A stretch of 64,000 nt of DNA from Sphingomonadales bacterium (GTDB lineage: Bacteria; Pseudomonadota; Alphaproteobacteria; Sphingomonadales; Sphingomonadaceae), in assembly GCA_025351405.1 (NCBI GenBank), contig JANXVZ010000019.1, forward strand, positions 1 to 64,000, given 5' to 3'. Each line of letters begins with the position of its first letter. The first letter of the stretch is position 1. Shown piece by piece: positions 39,984 through 50,141 of the stretch. The notes below the pieces were generated by a model. The model did not search any database. It was given only the letters and a program-made list of their open reading frames with translations, and was not told the origin of the DNA. The position numbers were made by a program, and so were the translations under genes.

Positions 39984-40937
39984 TCAGGCTTTTGCCAGCA
40001 TCCTGCGCCGGCGAAGCACTGCGCCGGTCAGCCCGAAGCCGGCGATCAGCATGGCCCAGCTGGCTGGTTCGGGCACGGTGCCGACACCGGTGATATGCGC
40101 CACCTGGCGAAAAATGGCGGCCTGGATCGGTGCGATCGGGTGGACGCCATCGACAGAGAAATAGCCGCTGCAGTCGATCGAATGGGTGATGGGGTCGGGC
40201 GTGCGGTGGTCAAAGCAATTGCCCGCCTGGGTGAAAGGCGCGACACCATATTGCGCCGGATTGGCAACAAGGCCCCTGAAGAAGTCGAGATAGCTGAAGC
40301 GCAGCAGGTCGGTGCCCGGGGCCAGCACGGCGCCGTCGAGCGCAGTCTGCAACTGGGCATCCAAGCCCGGATAGGCCGGCGAGACATTGGGGATGCCGGT
40401 GACGAGGATATGCTCGGCGCCAAGTGCACTCAGCGTTTGGACGGCGCCAACAAAGGTGCCGATGATGTTGGCGGCATAGGCCGATGCGCTGGGGAAGCCG
40501 CTGTAGTCGCCCGCATTCAGTGCAAATACGTCGTTGCCGCCGAAATTGAGGACATACAGCCCGTTCGGATCGACGGCGTGCCCCGCGAGATAGCCGCCGA
40601 GCTGGATCGTCAGGTCAGGGACAAGGCCGCCCGGCTGTGCCGCACGGGCGCCGCCAAAGGCATAGTTGCTGCCGCCCGCAAGCGACGGCGTCGTCAGCGT
40701 GCCATACAGGCGCTGGCTCAGCAGATCGGTGTAATCGGGTCCGTTGGTGAAGCGACCCATGAAATAACCGGCCGAGGGCGGATTGTAGATGCCGCCGGTG
40801 GCAAGGAATATGTTGCCGGCATCGACCAGACTATCGCCGAATATGTACAGCGCCGATGGCCGGTAGCCTGCGGCCTGTGCAGGTGCCATGGCCATCAGAC
40901 CGGCAGCGACACATGACAGTAACAATGCCTGGCGCAT
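39984..40937 (-). CDS. SGNH/GDSL hydrolase with PEP-CTERM sorting signal
   Basis: 317-residue secreted esterase/lipase. Signal peptide (MRQALLLSCVAAGLMAMAPAQA), nucleophile Ser36 in IFGDSLVDAGN, Gly/Asn blocks (NYAFGGARA, NFGGNDVF) and the Asp-x-x-His pair in SVDGVHP. It ends in VPEPASWAMLIAGFGLTGAV followed by RRRR, a PEP-CTERM tail recognised by an exosortase. The export route and surface placement follow from that tail. No exosortase gene is in this window. Confidence 0.9.
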   Translation of the reverse strand: MRQALLLSCVAAGLMAMAPAQAAGYRPSALYIFGDSLVDAGNIFLATGGIYNPPSAGYFMGRFTNGPDYTDLLSQRLYGTLTTPSLAGGSNYAFGGARAAQPGGLVPDLTIQLGGYLAGHAVDPNGLYVLNFGGNDVFALNAGDYSGFPSASAYAANIIGTFVGAVQTLSALGAEHILVTGIPNVSPAYPGLDAQLQTALDGAVLAPGTDLLRFSYLDFFRGLVANPAQYGVAPFTQAGNCFDHRTPDPITHSIDCSGYFSVDGVHPIAPIQAAIFRQVAHITGVGTVPEPASWAMLIAGFGLTGAVLRRRRMLAKA

Positions 40938-41111
40938 GGATCATTTCCCCATCTTCGACTTGCTTGTTGGGACTATACTTGCCGATTTGCCTGTGTGCCA
41001 GCCGGTTTCGGGCGGGCCCGGGAAAACCGCCGCCCATACCGATCAGACCCCTTCGACAAGACCGATGCGGCAGCGTAAACAGCGGCCAAATCTGAAAGAG
41101 TGTGGAAGATC

Positions 41112-42443
41112 ATGGCAGGCAGGTATTTCGGCACCGATGGTATTCGCGGCCTGACCAACACCCCCCCGATGACGGCGGCGATGGCGATGAAGGTGGGCCA
41201 GGCGGCGGGAACACGCTTCCTGCGGGGTGGGCACCAGCACAGGGTCGTTGTCGCCAAGGACACCCGGCTGTCGGGCTACATGATGGAATCGGCGCTGACG
41301 GCGGGCTTCACCTCGGTCGGCATGGATGTCATCCAGATCGGCCCGATCCCGACGCCGGCGGTGGCCATGCTGACACGGTCGCTGCGCGCCGACCTGGGGG
41401 TGATGATCTCTGCCAGCCACAACCCGTTTCATGACAATGGCATCAAGCTGTTCGGGCCCGATGGCTATAAGCTGTCGGACGAGGATGAGGCCGAAATCGA
41501 GAGGCTGATCGATGCCGAAATCCCGCTTGCCGAGCCGCGCGCCATCGGCCGGGCGCGCCGCATCGAGGATGCCCGCGGACGCTACATCCACTTCGCCAAA
41601 TCGACCTTCCCCGAAAAATCACGGCTCGATGGCCTGAAGGTCGTCGTCGATTGCGCCCATGGCGCTGCCTATGCGGTCGCCCCGGAGGCGCTGTGGGAAC
41701 TGGGCGCCGAAGTCGATGCCATCGGCGTTTCGCCCAACGGTTTCAACATCAACGACCAGATGGGCAGCACCCATCCCCGGGCCTTGCAGATGCGCGTGCT
41801 CGAAACCGGCGCCGATATCGGCATCGCGCTGGATGGCGACGCCGACCGGCTGATTGTCGTCGACGAAAAGGGCCAGGTTGTCGACGGTGACCAGCTGATG
41901 GCGCTGATCACCCTGCGCGCCGCCGCCGACGGCACGTTGAAGGGCGGCGGCCTGGTGGCGACGGTGATGTCGAACCTGGGGCTGGAGCGCCTGCTGGACC
42001 GACAGGGCCTGACCTTGCACCGTGCGGCGGTGGGCGACCGCAACGTGCTGGAGATGATGCGCGCCGGCGGCTTCAACATCGGTGGCGAGCAATCGGGGCA
42101 TCTCATCCTCGCCGATCATTCGACGACCGGCGACGGACTGGTGGCGGCGTTGCAGGTGCTGGCGGCGCTGGTCGCCACCGGCAAGCCGGCGAGCGAAGTG
42201 CTGCACCTGTTCGACCCGCTGCCGCAATTGCTGAAAAGCGTGCGCTTTACCGGCAAGCCGCTCGACAGCGACAAGGTCAAGGCGGTGATCGCCGATGGCG
42301 AGGCGCGGTTGAACGGCCGCGGCCGGCTGCTGATCCGCAAATCGGGCACCGAACCGGTGATAAGGGTGATGGCGGAGGGTGACGACAAGGCTTTGGTCAA
42401 GGCCGTCGTCGAGGACATTTGCGCGGCGGTGGTTGCGGGGTGA
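41112..42443 (+). CDS. glmM: phosphoglucosamine mutase
   Basis: Converts glucosamine-6-P to glucosamine-1-P for UDP-GlcNAc, the precursor of peptidoglycan and LPS. 443 residues. The phosphoserine is Ser102 in [15 protein letters not shown], the metal loop is [13 protein letters not shown], and GGEQSGHLI and the C-terminal [15 protein letters not shown] phosphate loop are present. ATG 41112 has GGAAG four bases upstream of it and starts the family sequence [13 protein letters not shown]. The stop overlaps the GTG of thiD. Confidence 0.96.
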   Translation: MAGRYFGTDGIRGLTNTPPMTAAMAMKVGQAAGTRFLRGGHQHRVVVAKDTRLSGYMMESALTAGFTSVGMDVIQIGPIPTPAVAMLTRSLRADLGVMISASHNPFHDNGIKLFGPDGYKLSDEDEAEIERLIDAEIPLAEPRAIGRARRIEDARGRYIHFAKSTFPEKSRLDGLKVVVDCAHGAAYAVAPEALWELGAEVDAIGVSPNGFNINDQMGSTHPRALQMRVLETGADIGIALDGDADRLIVVDEKGQVVDGDQLMALITLRAAADGTLKGGGLVATVMSNLGLERLLDRQGLTLHRAAVGDRNVLEMMRAGGFNIGGEQSGHLILADHSTTGDGLVAALQVLAALVATGKPASEVLHLFDPLPQLLKSVRFTGKPLDSDKVKAVIADGEARLNGRGRLLIRKSGTEPVIRVMAEGDDKALVKAVVEDICAAVVAG

Positions 42444-43231
42444 TTTCGGCACAACCGCGCATCCTTGTCATCGCCGGGTCCGACAGCGGTGGCGGAGCCG
42501 GCATCCAGGCCGATATCAAGACGGTGACGTGTCTTGGCGGTTACGCGATGACCGCCGTTACCGCCGTGACCGTGCAGAATACCCTGGGGGTCAGCGGCAT
42601 CCACGCCATTCCGGCGGCGATTGTCGCGGCCCAGATCCGGGCTTGCATCGACGACATCGGCATCGATGCCGTCAAGATCGGCATGATCGGGTCGGCGGAG
42701 ACGGTGGCGGCGGTCGCCGATGCACTGGCAGATATCAGGGTACCGGTCGTCCTCGACCCGGTGATGGTGGCGAAGGGCGGCGCGAGTCTGCTGGGCGACG
42801 AGGCGGCGGCGATGCTTTTCGAACGATTGCTGCCGATGGCGACAGTCGTGACGCCGAACACGCCCGAACTGGCGGCGCTGACCCATACCGATATCGAGGA
42901 TGCCGCCGACGCATTGCTGGCAGCACAGGAACTGCTGTTGCGCGGACCAAGGGCAGTGCTTGCCAAGGGCGGCCATCTGCCCGGCGAGCTGCTCACCGAC
43001 TGGCTGGTGACGCGCGGCGGGCATCGCGCGTTCACCGGTCCGCGTATCGAGACGCGACATACCCATGGCACCGGCTGCACGCTGGCGAGCGCCTTGGCCT
43101 GCGGCCTTGGTGCGGGGATGGCGCTGGAGGACGCGGTGGCGCAGGCCCGGGCGTTCGTTGCGCAAGGCATTGCACGCGCCCCGGGCTTTGGCGGCGGGCA
43201 CGGGCCATTGGGCTTCTGGCCGCTGGCGTGA
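42440..43231 (+). CDS. thiD: hydroxymethylpyrimidine/phosphomethylpyrimidine kinase
   Basis: Phosphorylates HMP and HMP-P for thiamine synthesis. 263 residues with [47 protein letters not shown] and [16 protein letters not shown], the ribokinase-fold signatures. GTG 42440 overlaps the glmM TGA (GTGA), and its own TGA overlaps the GTG of rnhB the same way, so the three genes form one coupled run. Confidence 0.94.
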   Translation: MISAQPRILVIAGSDSGGGAGIQADIKTVTCLGGYAMTAVTAVTVQNTLGVSGIHAIPAAIVAAQIRACIDDIGIDAVKIGMIGSAETVAAVADALADIRVPVVLDPVMVAKGGASLLGDEAAAMLFERLLPMATVVTPNTPELAALTHTDIEDAADALLAAQELLLRGPRAVLAKGGHLPGELLTDWLVTRGGHRAFTGPRIETRHTHGTGCTLASALACGLGAGMALEDAVAQARAFVAQGIARAPGFGGGHGPLGFWPLA

Positions 43232-43836
43232 GCGGGCCGGGCGACTTTGCGTGGGAGCAGCGATTCCCCGGCCGCATCGCCGGAGTCGACGAAGCGGGCC
43301 GTGGGCCGTGGGCAGGGCCAGTGGTCGCGGCGGCGGTCGTGCTCGATCGCAGCTGCTGCCCGGCGGGGCTCGATGACAGCAAGAAGCTCAGCGCAGGCTC
43401 GCGTGAACGGCTGCACGGCGAACTGCTGGGCTGCGCGGTTATCGGCATCGGCATGGCCAGCGTCACCGAAATTGACGGCCTCAACATCCACTGGGCGACG
43501 ATGCTGGCAATGGAGCGCGCGGTGGCGGGGCTCGGCTGCGCGATCGATCATGTGCTGGTCGATGGCAACCGGCTGCCGCGCTGGTCACACCCCGCCACCG
43601 CCATTGTCGGCGGCGATGCCTTGTGCTGGTCGATTTCGGCGGCCTCGATCATTGCCAAGGTGACGCGCGACCGGATGATGTCGGCGCTGGATGCGGAATG
43701 TCCCGGCTATGGCTGGGGGCGCAACAAGGGCTATGGCACCGCCGTCCATGCTGCGGCGCTGGCCGCGCTTGGGGTTACCCACCACCACAGGCGCTCGTTC
43801 GCACCCGTCGCGAGGCGGCTTGTCGAGGCTGGCTGA
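43228..43836 (+). CDS. rnhB: ribonuclease HII
   Basis: Endonuclease removing RNA, including single ribonucleotides, from RNA:DNA hybrids. 202 residues. Catalytic acidic residues are in IAGVDEAGRGPWAGPVV, DHVLVDG and SIIAKVTRDRMM; the C-terminal YGWGRNKGYGT is the substrate-contacting loop. GTG 43228 overlaps the thiD stop. Confidence 0.95.
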   Translation: MSGPGDFAWEQRFPGRIAGVDEAGRGPWAGPVVAAAVVLDRSCCPAGLDDSKKLSAGSRERLHGELLGCAVIGIGMASVTEIDGLNIHWATMLAMERAVAGLGCAIDHVLVDGNRLPRWSHPATAIVGGDALCWSISAASIIAKVTRDRMMSALDAECPGYGWGRNKGYGTAVHAAALAALGVTHHHRRSFAPVARRLVEAG

Positions 43837-43899
43837 GGAAAGTGCGCCGACAGAGTCTTTTGGGCAACACGCCACCCATGGGGGCAGGGCGCCCGCCAA

Positions 43900-45171
<1,272 letters not shown>

Positions 45172-45264
45172 CGCAAGCCGGCCAGGCCAGGCAATGTCAT
45201 AATTCCGTTGGCAGCGACCGTGTTGACCAGCTAAAGCACCTCCATCCCGCAATGGAGCATGCAT

Positions 45265-47343
45265 ATGTATCGGTCCTTTCTCCTCGGCGCTTCGGCGCTC
45301 GCTCTCGTCGCCGCCCCGGTTTCCGCAAAGCGCGTTTCCAAGGCTGCCGCGTCCCACCCCGTCGCCAAGGCCGCCAACGCACCGACCTATGGCACGTTCG
45401 GCTATGACGAAGCCGGCATGAACCGCAGCGTGCTGCCCGGCAATGATTTCGTGGAATACGCCAACGGCACCTATCTCAAGACCCTCGAAATTCCTGCCGA
45501 CCGATCGAACTATGGCATGTTCACCAAGCTGCGTGACCTCAGCCAGGAGCGTACACGCACCATCATCGAGGCAGCGGCCGCCCAAAAGGACGCGCCCAAG
45601 GGTAGCGAGACCCAGAAGGTCGGCGATTTTTATGCCAGCTACATGGATGAAGCCGGCATCGAGGCCAAGGGCCTGGCCCCGCTGGCGCCCGCCTTCGCCG
45701 AAATCACCGCGATCAACGACCGGGTTGCACTGGCAAGGGTGATGGGCGAGGCGGCGCGCAAGGGCATCGACATGCCGATCGGCATGGGCCCGCAGTCGGA
45801 TCTGAAGAACCCCGATGCCATGGCGGTCTATGTCGGCCAGGGCGGGCTTGGCCTGCCGGACCGCGATTACTACCTCGACGAGAAGAACCCCAAGTTCGCC
45901 GAAGTCCGCACCAAATACGTCGCGCACATCGAAAAGATGCTGACGCTGGCCGGCGTCGCCGACGCCGCCGCCAAGGCCAAGGCGATCTATGACCTCGAAC
46001 ACAAGATCGCGACAGTCCACTGGAGCCAGGTCGAACAGCGCCAGGTTGAAAAGCTGTACAATCCGGTCGCCCGCGACGCCATCGATGCCGGTTATCCCGG
46101 TCTCGACTGGACCGCGATGCTGACCGCGTCGGGCGTCGCCAGCCAGCCACAGTTGATCATCACCCAGCCCAGCGCCATCAGCGGCACCGCCAAGCTGATC
46201 GCCAGCGAACCGCTCGATACCTGGAAGGCGTATCTGACCTTCCGAACCCTGGAGAGTGCAGCGCCGCTGCTGCCCAAGGTCTTTGTCGACGAGAATTTTG
46301 CGTTCAACGGTACGGTCCTCAACGGCCAACCGCAGATCCAGCCGCGTTGGAAGCGCGCCGTCGATGCCACGTCGGAGAACCTGGGTGAAGCTGCCGGCAA
46401 GCTGTATGTCGCCAAATACTTCCCGCCGGCGGCAAAGGCCAAGGCCGATGAACTGGTTCACAACATCATCGCCGCAATGGACAACCGCCTTGCAAACCTG
46501 ACGTGGATGGACCCGAAGACCAAGGTGGAGGCGCGTGCCAAGCTGGCCGCGTTTACCCCCAAGATCGGCTACCCGGACAAATGGCGGGACTATTCGAAGC
46601 TCGAGGTCGTTCGCGGCGATGCGCTGGGCAATCAACTGCGCGCTACCGAGTTCGAGTACCAGCGCAACCTCGACAAGATCGGCAAGCCGATCGATCGCAG
46701 CGAGTGGGGCATGACCCCGATGACGGTCAACGCCTATGCCAACCCGCTGTGGAACGAGATCGTCTTCCCCGCCGCGATCCTGCAGCCACCGTTCTTTGAT
46801 CCCAACGCCGACGCAGCGGTCAATTACGGCGGCATCGGCCTCGTCATCGGCCATGAAATCAGCCATCATTTCGACGATCAGGGCCGCAAGTTCGATAAGT
46901 TCGGCAAGCTGGCGGATTGGTGGACCGCGCAGGACATCGCCCGTTTCAAGGTGCTGACGGACAAGGTCGTCAAGCAGTATGCCGCTTATGAACCCTTGAA
47001 GGGCAGCCATGTGAACGGCGAACTGACGCTGGGGGAAAACATGGCCGACCTCGCCGGGGTCAATGTTGCCTATGACGCCTACCACAAGGCGCTCGGCGGC
47101 AAGACGGCCCCTGTCATCGACGGCTTTACCGGTGACCAGCGCTTCTTCCTCGGCTTTGCCCAGGTCTGGCGGCAGAAGTATCGTGATCCGGCGCTGCTGC
47201 GTGGCCTGACCACCGATCCGCACACGCCCGGGCATTACCGCCCGTATGTGTCGCGCAACCTCGATGCCTGGTACACGGCGTTCAACGTCAAGCCTGGCGA
47301 AAGCCTGTACCTGGCACCGGCTGACCGGGTGAAGGTCTGGTAG
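45265..47343 (+). CDS. M13-family zinc metallopeptidase (neprilysin/PepO-like), exported
   Basis: About 692 residues. Signal peptide MYRSFLLGASALALVAAPVSA, then the M13 N-terminal helical domain and a catalytic domain with His530-Glu-Ile-Ser-His534 in GHEISHHFDDQG and Glu591 in ENMADLAG as the third ligand. Ends in VW, as in neprilysin relatives. Degrades peptides of limited size in the periplasm. ATG 45265 is preferred over 45259 because GGAG (45254-45257) lies seven bases before the former and only one before the latter. Confidence 0.93.
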   Translation: MYRSFLLGASALALVAAPVSAKRVSKAAASHPVAKAANAPTYGTFGYDEAGMNRSVLPGNDFVEYANGTYLKTLEIPADRSNYGMFTKLRDLSQERTRTIIEAAAAQKDAPKGSETQKVGDFYASYMDEAGIEAKGLAPLAPAFAEITAINDRVALARVMGEAARKGIDMPIGMGPQSDLKNPDAMAVYVGQGGLGLPDRDYYLDEKNPKFAEVRTKYVAHIEKMLTLAGVADAAAKAKAIYDLEHKIATVHWSQVEQRQVEKLYNPVARDAIDAGYPGLDWTAMLTASGVASQPQLIITQPSAISGTAKLIASEPLDTWKAYLTFRTLESAAPLLPKVFVDENFAFNGTVLNGQPQIQPRWKRAVDATSENLGEAAGKLYVAKYFPPAAKAKADELVHNIIAAMDNRLANLTWMDPKTKVEARAKLAAFTPKIGYPDKWRDYSKLEVVRGDALGNQLRATEFEYQRNLDKIGKPIDRSEWGMTPMTVNAYANPLWNEIVFPAAILQPPFFDPNADAAVNYGGIGLVIGHEISHHFDDQGRKFDKFGKLADWWTAQDIARFKVLTDKVVKQYAAYEPLKGSHVNGELTLGENMADLAGVNVAYDAYHKALGGKTAPVIDGFTGDQRFFLGFAQVWRQKYRDPALLRGLTTDPHTPGHYRPYVSRNLDAWYTAFNVKPGESLYLAPADRVKVW

Positions 47344-47438
47344 CCCATCGCGTCTATTATCGACCTGTCGGGCTCGGTTGCGGCCCGGGTTGCGGGTCAC
47401 CCCTTGCGGGTGGCCCGCAGCGTTTTGCCCTGGTCGAG

Positions 47439-48395
47439 GTGCTGCAACGCGGCCAGCCATCGCGCGTGGTGGCAACCGACAGCATCGATCCCGCCATCCT
47501 TGCGACGCTGACGGCACCCCGGCCACAGATTGCCGGCTTGCCGCGGGATCGCACCGCGGTGATGGGAATTCTGAACGTCACCCCGGACAGTTTTTCCGAT
47601 GGTGGCCGCCATGCTGCGCCGGATGTAGCGGTCGCGGCGGCGCAGGCCATGGCGGCGGCGGGGGCGGACATCATCGATGTCGGCGCCGAATCGACCCGGC
47701 CGCGTGCACCGCATGTCGATACCGCCACGGAGGCTTCGCGGCTGTCGGCAGTGATGCCGGGGCTGGCGGGGCTCAACTGGTCGATCGACACCCGCAAGGC
47801 CGCAATCATGGCGTTGGCGGTCGATGCAGGGGCGGCGCTGGTCAACGAAGTTTCGGCGCTCGGCCATGATGCCGATGCACTGGCGCTGGTGGCGGCGCGC
47901 GGCACGCCCGTGGTGCTGATGCACGCGCAGGGGACGCCCGACACCATGCAGGACGCGCCGCGCTATGGCGACGCACTGCTCGATGTCTATGACTGGCTGG
48001 AGGCACGCATCGCCACGTGCATCGCCGCCGGCATCGATCGCACCCGCATCATCGCCGATCCCGGCATCGGCTTTGGCAAGGACGTGTCGCACAACCTGGC
48101 GTTGCTGCGCGGTTTGACGCTGTTTCACGGGCTGGGGGTGCCGCTTTTGCTGGGGGCGAGCCGCAAGCAGTTGATCGCGCGCCTCGCGGCAGGCGTGGCG
48201 CCGGATCAGCGCCTCGGGGCAGGAGTGCAGCCGAACCGACGCCCGGCGGCAGACGTGCCGCCGGATCAAAGACTGCCCGGCAGCATCGCGCTGGCGCTTC
48301 ACGCCGCAAACTGCGGGGTGCAGTTGGTCCGTGTCCATGACGTGCCTGAGACGGTTCAGGCGCTCGCGGTGTGGCGGCAGGCGAATACCGGATGA
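47439..48395 (+). CDS. folP: dihydropteroate synthase
   Basis: Condenses p-aminobenzoate with pterin diphosphate in folate synthesis; the sulfonamide target. 318 residues from GTG 47439 with VMGILNVTPDSFSDGG, IIDVGAESTRP, NWSIDTRKAA, VVLMHAQGTP, IADPGIGFGKD and LLGASRKQLIARL. Immediately after SRKQLIARL are three 10-residue units (48187-48276) where relatives have one. Codons upstream of the GTG, in frame back to 47343, read AHRVYYRPVGLG and FALVEVLQRG, which look like the real N-terminus, but contain no ATG, GTG or TTG; CTG 47337 is the nearest alternative. Confidence 0.88.
   Translation: MLQRGQPSRVVATDSIDPAILATLTAPRPQIAGLPRDRTAVMGILNVTPDSFSDGGRHAAPDVAVAAAQAMAAAGADIIDVGAESTRPRAPHVDTATEASRLSAVMPGLAGLNWSIDTRKAAIMALAVDAGAALVNEVSALGHDADALALVAARGTPVVLMHAQGTPDTMQDAPRYGDALLDVYDWLEARIATCIAAGIDRTRIIADPGIGFGKDVSHNLALLRGLTLFHGLGVPLLLGASRKQLIARLAAGVAPDQRLGAGVQPNRRPAADVPPDQRLPGSIALALHAANCGVQLVRVHDVPETVQALAVWRQANTG
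48187..48276. repeat. three 30-bp tandem units inside folP
   Basis: Units begin at 48187, 48217 and 48247, each opening GGCAG and carrying a diverged copy of the same 30 bases; the first and third share GCCGGATCA. They translate as variants of AGVAPDQRLG. Located just after the substrate-binding Ser-Arg-Lys of dihydropteroate synthase, in frame. Confidence 0.82.
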
Positions 48396-48491
48396 CAGCA
48401 AAGGCGTGACATCTTCACAGCCATGCTGCATCTGCTATCAAGTCGCTCCGCCGGGCAATGATTGCCGTCGGGGCGGGACTGACGCAACAAT

Positions 48492-48644
48492 ATGGCAACG
48501 GAAACCATGATGGCCAACGACGGCACCAAAAAGGGCGGATCCACCGACCACCGCGCCACCTATGACCGCTTCATGTCGGTTACCAAGTGGAGCATCATCG
48601 CAGTCGCGATCGTCCTGATCATGATGGCGCTGTTTCTCGCCTGA
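48492..48644 (+). CDS. aa3-type cytochrome c oxidase subunit IV
   Basis: 50-residue single-helix membrane protein: a short soluble head ending DHRATYDRFMSVTKW, then the membrane segment SIIAVAIVLIMMALFLA. This is the pattern of the bacterial aa3 oxidase subunit IV family, whose gene stands next to pntAA in many alphaproteobacteria, as here (24 bases away). Its role in the oxidase is unclear in general. ATG 48492. Confidence 0.8.
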   Translation: MATETMMANDGTKKGGSTDHRATYDRFMSVTKWSIIAVAIVLIMMALFLA

Positions 48645-48668
48645 CCTAAACGTCCTTGGGGGACAGAC

Positions 48669-49799
48669 ATGAAGATCGCCATATTGCGTGAAACCGCCGA
48701 TGCAGAGCCACGCGTCGCCGCGACGCCGGAAACCGTCAAGAAACTCATTGCACTCGGCGCCACCGTTGCAGTGGAAAGCGGCGCCGGCGCAGGTGCCAAC
48801 ATCTCCGATGCCGCCTATGGCGATGCGGGTGCAACCGTGGGCGACCGCGGCGCGACGATCGCCGACGCCGGCCTGATCCTGGCGGTGCAGGGGCCGGCCG
48901 CTGCCGACCTGCCCGGCGTCAAGCCCGGTGCGATGCTTGCCGCCATCCTGTCGCCGTTCGCCGACCGGGCGCGCATCGACGGCTATGCCGCTGCCGGGCT
49001 GACGACGATGGCGATGGAATTGATGCCGCGCATCACCCGGGCGCAATCGATGGACGTGCTGTCGTCGCAATCCAACCTCGCGGGCTACAAATCGGTGATC
49101 GACGCGGCCGAGGCCTATGGTCGTGCTTTTCCGATGATGATGACCGCTGCGGGCACGATTTCGGCGGCGCGCGTGTTCGTCATGGGGGTCGGCGTTGCCG
49201 GCCTGCAGGCGATTGCCACGGCGCGGCGCCTCGGCGCGCTGGTTTCGGCGACCGATGTGCGCGCCGCGACCAAGGAACAGATTGAATCGCTGGGTGCCAA
49301 GGCGATCTTCGTCGAGGCCGTCAAGGGCATCGAGGGCGAGGGCAGCGGTGGTTATGCCAGCGAGATGTCGGACGAATACAAGGCGGCGCAGGCCGAGCTG
49401 GTGTCCGCGCATATCGCCAAGCAGGATATCGTCATCACCACGGCGCTCATCCCCGGCCGGCCGGCACCGCGACTGGTGTCGGACGCCCAGATCGCAACGA
49501 TGCGGCCGGGCTCGATCCTCGTCGATCTGGCGGTCGAAAGTGGCGGCAACGTCGAAGGCTCGCGCCCCGGCGAAATCGTCGAGGTTCACGGTGTCAAGAT
49601 CATCGGCCATCGCAACGCCGCCGGGCGCCTGGCGGCGGACGCGTCGGCGCTATATTCGCGAAACCTGTATAACTTTATCAATGCCTTCTGGGACAAGGAA
49701 GCGAAGACCGCAGCCTTTGCGCCCGACGACGACATCGTCAAGGGTGTCAAGCTAACCGAGGGCGGCAAGGTCGTCCATGAACGCCTGACGGCCGCCTGA
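48669..49799 (+). CDS. pntAA: NAD(P) transhydrogenase, subunit alpha part 1
   Basis: NAD(H)-binding dI component of the proton-pumping transhydrogenase. 376 residues with KIAILRETADAEPRVAATPE, LSSQSNLAGYKSVIDAAEAY, the Rossmann motif VFVMGVGVAGLQAIATARRLG and DIVITTALIPGRPAP. It lacks the membrane part, which is encoded by the next gene. GGGGGAC lies just upstream of ATG 48669. First of pntAA-pntAB-pntB. Confidence 0.95.
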   Translation: MKIAILRETADAEPRVAATPETVKKLIALGATVAVESGAGAGANISDAAYGDAGATVGDRGATIADAGLILAVQGPAAADLPGVKPGAMLAAILSPFADRARIDGYAAAGLTTMAMELMPRITRAQSMDVLSSQSNLAGYKSVIDAAEAYGRAFPMMMTAAGTISAARVFVMGVGVAGLQAIATARRLGALVSATDVRAATKEQIESLGAKAIFVEAVKGIEGEGSGGYASEMSDEYKAAQAELVSAHIAKQDIVITTALIPGRPAPRLVSDAQIATMRPGSILVDLAVESGGNVEGSRPGEIVEVHGVKIIGHRNAAGRLAADASALYSRNLYNFINAFWDKEAKTAAFAPDDDIVKGVKLTEGGKVVHERLTAA

Positions 49800-49810
49800 G
49801 GAGAGACACC

Positions 49811-50116
49811 ATGGAATTCCTTTCGATCCTCTCCATCTTCGTGATGGCCTGCTTCGTCGGCTATTATGTCGTCTGGTCGGTCACCCCGGCGCTGCACACG
49901 CCGCTGATGGCGGTGACCAATGCCATTTCGAGCGTCATTATCGTTGGCGCGCTGATTGCATCTTCGGCGGCGGCGGGTGGTTCTGAAACCTCCAAGTGGC
50001 TGGGGCTGCTGGCGGTGGTCCTGGCCAGCGTCAACATCTTCGGGGGCTTTGCCGTCACCCGGCGGATGCTCGCGATGTACAAGAAAAAAGACAAAAAGCC
50101 GGCGGCTGCAAAGTAA
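49811..50116 (+). CDS. pntAB: NAD(P) transhydrogenase, subunit alpha part 2
   Basis: 101-residue membrane piece (part of dII) with three or four helices: FLSILSIFVMACFVGYYVVW, TPLMAVTNAISSVIIVGALI and LGLLAVVLASVNIFGGFAVT. A lysine-rich C-terminus follows. The split of alpha into two genes is typical of alphaproteobacteria. Starts 11 bases after pntAA with GGAG in the gap. Confidence 0.94.
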   Translation: MEFLSILSIFVMACFVGYYVVWSVTPALHTPLMAVTNAISSVIIVGALIASSAAAGGSETSKWLGLLAVVLASVNIFGGFAVTRRMLAMYKKKDKKPAAAK

Positions 50117-50141
50117 GCACGCGGGATAGGGGCACGATATC

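Noticed and set aside
48187-48276. CRISPR-like repeat array in folP
   Set aside because: The units abut with no spacers, are diverged from one another, and continue the protein reading frame; no cas genes are present.
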